From DRQF01 sp964559135 (GTDB taxonomy: Bacteria > Planctomycetota > GCA-002687715 > DRQF01), in the NCBI GenBank assembly GCA_964559135.1, contig CAZLGG010000019.1:1-49233 (forward strand): DNA of 49,233 bases, written 5' to 3'. The notes under the pieces are model-generated. The model was not told the DNA's origin and made no database searches. It was given only the letters and a program-made list of their open reading frames with translations. Shown here in pieces: positions 18,172 through 25,806 of this stretch (positions are counted from its first letter, which is position 1; each line of letters starts with the position of its first letter). A program made the translations under genes and the position numbers.

Positions 18172-19322
18172 TTCACCTTCAGAAGCTCGATACGGAAGAC
18201 CAGGGTCGCGTTCGGCGGAATCACGGGAGGCCTGCCCCGCGCGCCGTAGGCGAGATCGCCCGGAATTCTGAGGACAGCGACACCGCCGGGCTTCAGATGC
18301 TGGAGTCCTTCGGTCCAACCCTTGATGACTCCGTTCAGTGGGAAGGACGTCGGTTCGCGACGAGGAATGCTCGAGTCGAAGACCCTTCCACTTTCGAGCC
18401 AGCCCGTGTAGTTGCAGGTCACCGTCGACGTGGGCTTGGGGGACTCACCCTTGCCTTCCTCCAGGATGGAGATCTCCAACCCGCTTTCGGTCTTCGTCGT
18501 CTTGGCATCCTTCGGGGCGCCGAAGGGGACCACGTCCTCGCAGACGAGGTTCCAGAGAATATCCGGACCCGGGCGCGGGAGGAGCTTGCCCGGCAATTCC
18601 ACCCAAAGCTGAGTTCCCTTCTTCAGCTCGGGAGCCACGTCCTTGAGGAAGTCGAAGTCCCCGCCGGCGGCGGTGAGGGACGTACGCCGGCCTTTCTGAA
18701 ACTGAGCACAAGTCATCAGGGAGCCACTGTCCTTGCCCCACGCGGAAAAGTTGACGACCCGCATGTCCTTCGGACCGGCGGCCTCGCCGTCTCCCGGTTT
18801 GACCACCTGGAACTTGATCCCGGAAGGAAGGGTTTTCGTCCGGCTCGGGTCGAGCGTCGGACGGGCGAGGATCGGCTCTCCCTTGGTGAAATCCACGAGC
18901 TCCACTTCAAAGATCAGATCCGAATTCGGAGGGATATCGGCGCCCGCTCCTCGGGCCCCGTATCCCAGCTTGGCCGGAATCATGAGCTTGAACCGGTCTC
19001 CCTTGGTCATCAGCTGGAGGCCCTCGTTCCATCCCTCCACGACGCGGCCCAGCATGAACCGCGCCGGCCCGCCGCCCGGATGCTTCGTCGTGCTGTCGAA
19101 CAACTTTCCGTTCGAGGCCAGCCAACCGGAGTAGCGAACGACGACCTCGTCGCCGATTTTGGGGTGTTCTTTCCCCTTTCCGGCGGTCAGGACGCAATAG
19201 GAAAGACCGGACGGGGTCGTCTTGACCTCGGTATCGGCGGGAATCTTGGGGTCCTGAGCGTGAACGGCTCCCGGGAAGGTCACGGCCGCGAGCAGCACGG
19301 CGGCAAATAGGGTCGCTTTCAA
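18168..19322 (-). CDS. Exported FKBP-type peptidyl-prolyl isomerase with three FKBP-like modules
   Basis: Encodes 384 residues from a TTG at 19322, preceded by GGAG about nine bases upstream, with a signal peptide ending at VHAQ. Module 1 (about 35-145) is a complete FKBP domain (VRYSGWL, FDSTTKH, VEGWNEGLQLM, IPAKLGYGARG, IPPNSDLIFEVEL). Module 3 (about 275-384) is also complete (CNYTGWL, FDSS, VIKGWTEGLQHLKPG, IPGDLAYGARG). Between them, about 150-265, a segment opens like an FKBP (LPSGIKFQVVKPGDG) but lacks the active-site residues and reads as a decayed module. It is probably a periplasmic chaperone/isomerase. It is divergent from the NADH dehydrogenase gene and coupled to the ammonia-lyase gene. 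Confidence 0.92.
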   Translation of the reverse strand: MKATLFAAVLLAAVTFPGAVHAQDPKIPADTEVKTTPSGLSYCVLTAGKGKEHPKIGDEVVVRYSGWLASNGKLFDSTTKHPGGGPARFMLGRVVEGWNEGLQLMTKGDRFKLMIPAKLGYGARGAGADIPPNSDLIFEVELVDFTKGEPILARPTLDPSRTKTLPSGIKFQVVKPGDGEAAGPKDMRVVNFSAWGKDSGSLMTCAQFQKGRRTSLTAAGGDFDFLKDVAPELKKGTQLWVELPGKLLPRPGPDILWNLVCEDVVPFGAPKDAKTTKTESGLEISILEEGKGESPKPTSTVTCNYTGWLESGRVFDSSIPRREPTSFPLNGVIKGWTEGLQHLKPGGVAVLRIPGDLAYGARGRPPVIPPNATLVFRIELLKVK

Positions 19323-19462
19323 AGTTCTAATCTCCAAACTTGGTAGGTCGCAGTCTAACTGACTCGGCCGTGGGTTGCTCAAGGCGGGGCCCACGGGGCA
19401 TTCCGCGGGTGGGGTTCAGGGATTCGCGCCGATCTGTGAGAATGCACCCAGGAGGGATTCGC

Positions 19463-21100
19463 GTGACGCAAAGGAAACGCATCATCGTGGTGGGCGGGGG
19501 TTTTGCCGGAGTGCGATGCGCTCGGATTCTCTCGAAGAGACTCGACCGCCGCGAATGGGACGTGGTGATCTTCAACCGGGAGAACCACATGGTTTTCCAT
19601 CCCATGCTGGCCGAGGTCGCGGGCGGCTCGCTCGCCGCCGACGCCGTCGCCGCCCCGCTCAGGCAGATGCTGCCTCGCGTCCACTGCCGGACGGAGGCTG
19701 TCACATCCGTGGACCTCGAGGGAAAGACCGTCAACTACGTGGGCTTCGATGGCCGAGTGCGCGACCTCCCCTATGATCACGTGGTCCTCTCCTGCGGTTC
19801 CGACGTCAATCTTTCCAGGGTTCCCGGCATGGCTGACCATGCGTTCCCATTGAAGACCGTCGGGGATGCCGTCCAACTTCGCGCCCACGCCATGCAGATG
19901 TTGGAGAGGGCCGAGGTCTGCGACGACGATGCGACGAGGGCCTGGCACCTCTCCTTCGTCGTGGTCGGAGGAGGTTTCAGCGGCGTGGAGACGGCGGGAG
20001 AACTCAACGACCTCGCCCGTGGTTCCTGCAAGTTCTTCCAAAACATTCGGCCGGACGACATCCATGTCGCCCTCATTCATTCGCGTGACGAACTCCTGCC
20101 GGAGATCTCTCCCAGCCTCCGGGCGTTCACACGGCGGAAGATGGAAAAGGCCGGAGTCCGGGTCATCCTGAAGTCCCGCGTCGCCGCGGCAACGCCCCGA
20201 GGGGTCGTTCTCCAGGACGGGGCGACCGTCGACGGAGCCACGATCGTCTGCACGATCGGCACGTCGCCTTCCCCCCTCGTTCGGTCCCTCGCCGCCGAAA
20301 CCGAAAAAGGTCGCATCCTCACCGATGAATTCATGCATGTCCGCGGATACGACGATGCGTGGGCCATCGGCGACTGCGCGTTGATTCAGAATGCCGCCAC
20401 GGATTCCCCCGCTCCACCGACAGGGCAGTTCGCGGATCGCGAGGGTCGCCAGTGCGCCGCCAACATCGTGAGGAACGTCCGAGGGGCGGAGCCTCGTCCC
20501 TTCCGATTCAAGCCTCTCGGACAACTTTGCGCCATCGGCGCGCATTCGGCCGTCGCCGAGATCATGGGGATGAGAATCTCGGGCTTCCCGGCCTGGTTCC
20601 TGTGGCGAAGCATCTATCTGATGAAACTGCCGTCTTTCTCGAGGAAGATCAAAGTCGGCTTTGATTGGGCCTGGGAATTGGTGTTCTCCAGGGATCTCAG
20701 TCACCTGAAGACCGACACGACCTCGCGTGTCTCCAAGGCGTATTTCCGAGCGGGCGACTGGATCTTCCGACAAGGGGACCCGGCCGCGGAGTTCTACGTC
20801 ATCGAAACCGGAACCGTCGAGATCGTGAAGGAGACATCGGGCAGCCCCGGCGAGGTGCTCGCAGAACTCGGCCCCGGGGAATTCTTCGGCGAGATGGCGT
20901 TGCTCTCCGACCGACCACGCAATGCGGGCGTCCGAGCGGCGACGGACGTCGAGGTGACGACGATGGGACGGCAGGTGTTCGAACAGGTGTCGAGCGCGCT
21001 GACGCCCCTGGCCGATCTCCTCAAGGACACCATGGCCAAACGCGGGAGGGACGATCGGGGTCCTCAGACGTCTTCCGAACGGTTCCCCAAGACCAGGTAG
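19463..21100 (+). CDS. Type II NADH dehydrogenase with C-terminal cyclic-nucleotide-binding domain
   Basis: Predicted single-subunit, non-proton-pumping NADH:quinone oxidoreductase at the inner face of the membrane, 545 residues. The FAD site is RIIVVGGGFAGVRCA at the N terminus, the NADH site is FVVVGGGFSGVETAGEL near 170, and AIGDCA marks the second FAD segment. Residues about 425-515 are a cNMP-binding domain (YFRAGDWIFRQGDPAAEFYV, then FFGEMALLSDRPRNAGVRA) that retains the Glu and Arg which hold the cyclic phosphate in CRP. The GTG start is chosen because GGAGGG at 19451-19456 is ideally placed; ATG 19442 is an alternative. The gene converges on a cyclase gene, overlapping it by 37 bases. 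Confidence 0.9.
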   Translation: MTQRKRIIVVGGGFAGVRCARILSKRLDRREWDVVIFNRENHMVFHPMLAEVAGGSLAADAVAAPLRQMLPRVHCRTEAVTSVDLEGKTVNYVGFDGRVRDLPYDHVVLSCGSDVNLSRVPGMADHAFPLKTVGDAVQLRAHAMQMLERAEVCDDDATRAWHLSFVVVGGGFSGVETAGELNDLARGSCKFFQNIRPDDIHVALIHSRDELLPEISPSLRAFTRRKMEKAGVRVILKSRVAAATPRGVVLQDGATVDGATIVCTIGTSPSPLVRSLAAETEKGRILTDEFMHVRGYDDAWAIGDCALIQNAATDSPAPPTGQFADREGRQCAANIVRNVRGAEPRPFRFKPLGQLCAIGAHSAVAEIMGMRISGFPAWFLWRSIYLMKLPSFSRKIKVGFDWAWELVFSRDLSHLKTDTTSRVSKAYFRAGDWIFRQGDPAAEFYVIETGTVEIVKETSGSPGEVLAELGPGEFFGEMALLSDRPRNAGVRAATDVEVTTMGRQVFEQVSSALTPLADLLKDTMAKRGRDDRGPQTSSERFPKTR

Positions 21101-22686
21101 GCCTCGACGGTCTGCTCCTTGCCCTTGAGCCGCATCCCGCCCAAGGCTCGGCATTCAAACGCGTCCTTCACGAGTTCATAGGTGGTCTGGCCGATGACGA
21201 CCTGTCCGGGCTTCGCCACGGATGACTCCAGGCGACTGGCAACGTTGACCGAGTCTCCGATGACGGTGTAGTCACGCCGCTGCGCGGATCCGATGTCCCC
21301 GGCGATCACGCGGCCCGTGTTGACACCGACCCTCATCAGGATCGTGGGGGCGTCGTCTTCAGCGTTCAGGTGGTCCAATTCCTTCTGCATGAGCAGAGCC
21401 GCACGAACCGCTCGGTGCGCATGGTCCTCCTGATCCTCCGGGGCGCCGAAGAAGGCCATCATCCCATCCCCCATGAACTTGTCGAGAGTGCCGTCCTCCA
21501 AGAAGATGGCGCTCGTGAGCCGGTCGAACACCCGATTCAAGAGTCTCGCCACTTCCTCGGGTTCCATGCGCTCCGACGTCGATGTGAAGCCGCAGAGATC
21601 CGAGAAGAGGACGGTGACTTCGCGCTCCTCGGCCAGCCAGTCGCCGATGATCTGCTGAGCCGTGGTCATCATGCCGTTTCGAATCCGTTCGACGACGTTC
21701 GGCGAGTTGTACCTCTCGAGTCGTTCCCGGAGTCTCTCTTCCCGCTCGACTTTTCGTCTCAGGCGCATCTGCTCGACGGCGATCGCGGCGTACATGCCGA
21801 AGGAGGACAACAACCGGAGATCCTCCTCGCTGAAGACCTGCCGAACATCCTGGCAATCCACGTAGATGATCCCGGCTATCGCGCCATCATGCCACATGGG
21901 GGAGCACATCGCCGAGGTGATCTTCATCGCGAGGATGCTTTCCTCATTCGAGAATTTGTCATCCATGGCGGGATCGCCCACGAGAATCGACTGTTCCTTG
22001 CGGATCGCCTCCATCGCCACACTCTCGCTGATACGAATCGTCTGGTTCCGGCCGCCGTCGGCCGAACGGGAGACGCGAGGCTGCAGACCGGATTCCGGAT
22101 CATAGAGGGCGATGACACCCCGTTGCACGGGAAGATGCTCGAAAACGATGTCCATGACGCGATCGAGGACCTCGTCGAGGACTCGACTGGACAACAAGGC
22201 CTCCGTCGCTTGATTGAACAGGCCGATGGCCCACGCCGCACCCTCCACGGACGCGGCGGACTTCGTACTTCCGAGCTGGGAGATCTCGTTGAGAGAAGCG
22301 AGGTCGAAAACGGCGGTCTTGTTGTGACGCTCGGGTTCGGCTCCCTCGAGGACGACCCTGTGCATTTGGGTCCGATTTTGGGCGACCGTCCTGAATTCGA
22401 TGTCGACATCGCCGATGCGAATTCTATCGCCGTGATTCAGAGCACTCTCGTCGACGAGCTCGATTCCATTGAGTTGTGTTCCATTAGCGCTTTTCAAGTC
22501 TTTGACGACCCATCCGTCACCGACGCGTGAGATCTCGATGTGTCTGCGCGAAACCTTCTCCTGCTTGACGACGATATCGCAGGTCGGGGAGCGGCCGAGA
22601 ATGGTGCGTTCCTTGGAGACGCGATGCGAGTGGTCCTTGCCATCCAGCTGGAAGTTGATCACGTAACCAGTCAGGTCTTCCGACAT
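21064..22686 (-). CDS. FHA-GAF-adenylate/guanylate cyclase (class III)
   Basis: Soluble signalling protein of 540 residues. The N-terminal FHA domain (about 8-100) has ILGRSPTCDI, VSRRHIEI and SANGTQLNG, the phosphothreonine-binding residues. A GAF domain follows (about 150-310). The class III cyclase domain (about 355-525) has both metal-binding Asp residues (LFSDLCGFT and FMGDGMMAFFG), the adenine-selecting Lys in LDKF, and the Asn/Arg pair in VNVASRLE. Its purine-binding position reads YTVIGD, with Thr in place of Asp, as in class IIIb. Selectivity is therefore probably for ATP. The ATG at 22686 is preferred; a GTG at 22695 sits too close to the GAGGAG. The start overlaps the end of the phosphodiesterase gene, so the two are coupled. 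Confidence 0.95.
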   Translation of the reverse strand: MSEDLTGYVINFQLDGKDHSHRVSKERTILGRSPTCDIVVKQEKVSRRHIEISRVGDGWVVKDLKSANGTQLNGIELVDESALNHGDRIRIGDVDIEFRTVAQNRTQMHRVVLEGAEPERHNKTAVFDLASLNEISQLGSTKSAASVEGAAWAIGLFNQATEALLSSRVLDEVLDRVMDIVFEHLPVQRGVIALYDPESGLQPRVSRSADGGRNQTIRISESVAMEAIRKEQSILVGDPAMDDKFSNEESILAMKITSAMCSPMWHDGAIAGIIYVDCQDVRQVFSEEDLRLLSSFGMYAAIAVEQMRLRRKVEREERLRERLERYNSPNVVERIRNGMMTTAQQIIGDWLAEEREVTVLFSDLCGFTSTSERMEPEEVARLLNRVFDRLTSAIFLEDGTLDKFMGDGMMAFFGAPEDQEDHAHRAVRAALLMQKELDHLNAEDDAPTILMRVGVNTGRVIAGDIGSAQRRDYTVIGDSVNVASRLESSVAKPGQVVIGQTTYELVKDAFECRALGGMRLKGKEQTVEAYLVLGNRSEDV

Positions 22687-23450
22687 GGAATCCACTTCTC
22701 CTCTTTCGAGTTCGCCACGCTCAAGGACCCGCGGTTCAACCCGGCGAGTTCGTTCGCGATCTCGTGATGATAAGCCGGCTTGAGATGATACGCGACAATC
22801 TCCGATGCGGCAGGGACCTTGCGGAGTTCCTCATCCAGCAGCGAGGGGGTCTGGTGACCGCTTTCTCTGGCCAGTCCCTCCAATCGGTTCGGAAAGGAAC
22901 ACTCGATAAAAACGATGTCGGGTGCCCGCCCCCTTCCGACCAGCTCCCAGATTCTCTCGGTCGGACCCGTATCACCGCTGATAACCACGCGTCCATCCGG
23001 CGAGTCGATGATGAATCCGAACGTGGGAATGGCATGATTGACAAGCACCGGCGTCACCGTCATGTCAAGAACGTCGACAGGCTCCTCATTCTCGAGGACA
23101 CGCCAATTGATCAAAGGCTCGCCCGCGTAGTGGATGCGGCTGAAATCGGGCCAAAGAAGATCATTGAAGAGATTTCGCTCGAGTACGTCGACGACGTGGG
23201 CGTGGCCGCGCACGACGAGTCCCGAAGGCCGTCCCTCGACGAGTCTGTTCTCACAGTGGATCGGAAGCGTCGCCAGATGATCCATGTGACTGTGAGTGAG
23301 GAAAATCTCCTCGACACGCTGTTGAATGTCGAGTCCAGCAAATCCCAAGCTGCCGGCGTCGACGGCGAGGACATCGTCGATCAGAAACGTCGTGAGAAAA
23401 TGGAGGCTGTCGTCCGATCCTGAGTCCGATGGCAGCAGGCGAATTCTCAC
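22671..23450 (-). CDS. 3',5'-cyclic-nucleotide phosphodiesterase, class II (metallo-beta-lactamase fold)
   Basis: A 259-residue metallo-beta-lactamase-fold hydrolase. The metal site is THSHMDHLATLPI (from residue 52), with later ligands in VNHAIPTFGF, the Asp of VISGDTGPTE and the His of AYHLKPAYH. The opening RIRLLPS, LAVDAGSLGF and the SFPN and HLKP segments match bacterial relatives of class II cAMP phosphodiesterases (yeast PDE1, Vibrio CpdP) better than RNase Z or generic beta-lactamases. It would hydrolyse cAMP and possibly cGMP. GTG 23450 is chosen for its GGGGGAGG eight bases upstream. The gene ends inside the start of the cyclase gene, so synthesis and breakdown are co-translated. 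The OsmC gene diverges 160 bases away. Confidence 0.87.
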   Translation of the reverse strand: MRIRLLPSDSGSDDSLHFLTTFLIDDVLAVDAGSLGFAGLDIQQRVEEIFLTHSHMDHLATLPIHCENRLVEGRPSGLVVRGHAHVVDVLERNLFNDLLWPDFSRIHYAGEPLINWRVLENEEPVDVLDMTVTPVLVNHAIPTFGFIIDSPDGRVVISGDTGPTERIWELVGRGRAPDIVFIECSFPNRLEGLARESGHQTPSLLDEELRKVPAASEIVAYHLKPAYHHEIANELAGLNRGSLSVANSKEEKWIPCRKT

Positions 23451-23610
23451 GACCCTGTCCTCCCCCAATTCGCGACGGCGGGGGCTTGTCCTCGGAATCG
23501 CCCCTCCGTTGGCATCGTATATGAATCTCCCCGTCCGGGAAGTGGGCGAACATCGAAGTCAACTCGACATCCTCTTGAATTCTCGGCAGAATGAAGCTGG
23601 AGGTTGCGTC

Positions 23611-24021
23611 ATGGTTCGAATCAGGGTTCGATACGAGGGAGATCTTCGATGCGCCGCGACCCACGAGCCAAGCGGCGCAATCCTTGCCACCGATGCCCCC
23701 AAGGACAACGAGGGCCGGGGGGCGGCCTTTTCTCCCACCGATCTCCTCGCCACCTCCCTCCTCACATGCATGCTCACCATCATGGGGATCTATGCGAAGC
23801 GGCATGGATTCGACATCACGGGCCTCGAGGCCCATGTCGACAAGGTCATGAGTGAAGACCCTCCCCGTCGCGTGAGCAAGCTGCTCCTGAGCATTCGTCT
23901 CCCCAGCGGACTCGCCCCCCGCCAAATAAATGGTCTGAGAAAGTCTGCGGAAACCTGTCCCGTCCACATGAGTCTTCACCCGGATATCCAGCTGGATGTG
24001 GACTTTACGACGCTGGACTGA
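23611..24021 (+). CDS. OsmC/Ohr family protein
   Basis: A 136-residue OsmC-fold protein, probably a cytoplasmic thiol peroxidase for organic hydroperoxides or a related oxidative-stress protein. The two family cysteines are present, one in SLLTCMLTIMG on the central helix and one in ETCPVHMSL. The segment GAAFSPTDLLATSL before the first is typical. The spacing fits the OsmC branch more than Ohr. GGAGG at 23599-23603 fixes the ATG at 23611. The gene is divergent from the cyclic-nucleotide phosphodiesterase gene. Confidence 0.92.
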   Translation: MVRIRVRYEGDLRCAATHEPSGAILATDAPKDNEGRGAAFSPTDLLATSLLTCMLTIMGIYAKRHGFDITGLEAHVDKVMSEDPPRRVSKLLLSIRLPSGLAPRQINGLRKSAETCPVHMSLHPDIQLDVDFTTLD

Positions 24022-24052
24022 AACATCACCCGGACAGAGTCATCACCGTGCC

Positions 24053-24114
24053 CCGCCGACCGGATGGTTCCCACTCCCCCGCGCGGGATCGCTCGGCGGC
24101 CAAACTCATTTTTT
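24053..24114 (+). terminator. Candidate terminator after osmC
   Basis: CCGCCGA (24053-24059) pairs with TCGGCGG (24093-24099), enclosing a GC-rich loop with its own CCGCGCGG element. A run of six T's follows at 24109-24114. The loop is long, so this is only a candidate. The rest of the 234-base gap to 24255 shows nothing else I can name apart from the GAGGTG ribosome-binding site of the next gene. Confidence 0.35.
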
Positions 24115-24255
24115 CTTCACCATTCACGATCTGGCAGGTAAGGTGACTCCAGTTTCGGCTATTTCAGGACTGAGCGAGGGTTCTTGTCGGTTCTCTGAAG
24201 AGAGCAGGCCGCCGACAAAGGAAGAACCCCGACTGCCGTATGAGGTGAAAAAACC

Positions 24256-25806
24256 ATGAACAAACCCCACATGATTCAATCCGGCGACGGGCTCGGCAGC
24301 GGAGTCATTCTGCTGCTGTTGTGTTTGTGCCTCCCCACCGTCGCGTTCGGTCAACAACTGCGATTTGAAAGCGCTGGGCTTCTCCCGGTCGGGAACGGCC
24401 CGACCGGTCTTGCCGCCAGTGACTTCGATGCGGACGGCACCGTCGATCTGGCGGTGAGCCATGTTTTCGACAACGCCATCGTGCTGCTCCACAACGACGG
24501 TTCCATGGGATTCTCCTTGGGCCAAGTCATTCCGACTCCCCTCAATCCCGGCGCTCTGACGGCCGCCGACTTCGATGGGGATGGCGACGATGATATCGCC
24601 GCCATATGCCGCGGGGCCAACTCCGTGATCTACATCGAAAACATGGGCGGCGCCGTCTTCGCGTCCCCTGTCATCATTCCCGCAGGGCTCGACCCGGTCA
24701 ATCTCGTCGCAGAGGACTTCGACTCCGACGGCGACATCGACATCATGGTCTTGAACAACCTCACGAATCAGCTCACGGCCATCGAGAACGACGGCACTGG
24801 AAGCTTCACCGTTCTCGGGTCCAGCTTCATCGGGATTCTTCCCACCGCAATTGCTTTTGGCGATCTCGACAATGACGGCGACCGTGATGCCGTCGTGTCT
24901 TTGGGGGGGCAGAATGTGGTTCTCGTCCTTCAGAACAGCGGCACGGCACTCGTCCCCGCCGGTACGTTCGCGACCGGCCTTTTCCCGGTGAGCGTCGAGA
25001 TCGTCGATCTCGATCATGACCACAAACTCGACGTCGTCACGGCCAACCCGGCCAGCGACGATGTCACGGTCCTCTTCAACTCGAGCGGCTCACAGATCAG
25101 CTTTGTCCCTCCCGTCAGCATCATGGCCAGCGACGCTCCCGTGGGAGCCAAGGTCCTCGACCATGATCACGGTCTGGGTTACGACATCGTCGCCGTCAAT
25201 TTCGACGGGTTGAACATCTCGCTCATGAATAACGACGGGGTCGGAGGATTCAGCGCTCCCCAAAACATCTACCTGGGTCTCAATCCCATCAGCGTCCTCG
25301 TGGCCGACCTCGACAACGACTTCGACGACGACCTCGTTGTGGCGAATCTCACGAGCAACGACATCAGTGTCCTGCGCAACACCACTCCCGTTCCCGTGTA
25401 TCCGGGAACGAACGAAGACCTCATCCTTTCCAGCGGTGTGAACGGAGCCACTCCATCGAGCCAGGACACGATCAAGGAGGTCCATGAACTGGACATGGTC
25501 ACGGTCGAGCTGCTGTCACCCAACGGTACGTTTGACGGCGTCTTGTCGGGAATCGGCGCACAGGCATTCCTGCCCGCCTTCCCACCGCTTCAACCGTTTC
25601 CAAATCTCTACCTGAACGATTTCGGCTTCGGAGCCATTGTGTTGCAAACAGCCGGTTTGGCTCCGGGGGGAGAGAGCTTCACGTTCCAGATCCCGCCAGC
25701 CACAATTACCCTCAGCGTCATGCTGCAGGGCGCCTCGCTCACCCCGACCGCCACGAACGGCATCATCGCCCTCACCGACGCTCATGAGTTGAGGATTCGG
25801 AACTGA
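24256..25806 (+). CDS. Secreted FG-GAP/VCBS repeat protein
   Basis: Encodes 516 residues with a signal peptide (hydrophobic core GVILLLLCLCLPTVAFG). Residues about 40-385 hold around seven repeats of the FG-GAP/VCBS type, each with an Asp-rich calcium loop (DFDADGTVDLAV, DFDGDGDDDIAA, DFDSDGDIDIMV, DLDNDGDRDAVV, DLDHDHKLDVVT and later variants), predicting a beta-propeller. The C-terminal ~130 residues form a separate unrecognised domain ending in ALTDAHELRI, a tail style I associate with exported planctomycete proteins. The likely location is the cell surface or outside, with a binding rather than enzymatic role. GAGGTG precedes the ATG. Its last 35 bases overlap the next gene on the opposite strand. 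Confidence 0.87.
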   Translation: MNKPHMIQSGDGLGSGVILLLLCLCLPTVAFGQQLRFESAGLLPVGNGPTGLAASDFDADGTVDLAVSHVFDNAIVLLHNDGSMGFSLGQVIPTPLNPGALTAADFDGDGDDDIAAICRGANSVIYIENMGGAVFASPVIIPAGLDPVNLVAEDFDSDGDIDIMVLNNLTNQLTAIENDGTGSFTVLGSSFIGILPTAIAFGDLDNDGDRDAVVSLGGQNVVLVLQNSGTALVPAGTFATGLFPVSVEIVDLDHDHKLDVVTANPASDDVTVLFNSSGSQISFVPPVSIMASDAPVGAKVLDHDHGLGYDIVAVNFDGLNISLMNNDGVGGFSAPQNIYLGLNPISVLVADLDNDFDDDLVVANLTSNDISVLRNTTPVPVYPGTNEDLILSSGVNGATPSSQDTIKEVHELDMVTVELLSPNGTFDGVLSGIGAQAFLPAFPPLQPFPNLYLNDFGFGAIVLQTAGLAPGGESFTFQIPPATITLSVMLQGASLTPTATNGIIALTDAHELRIRN

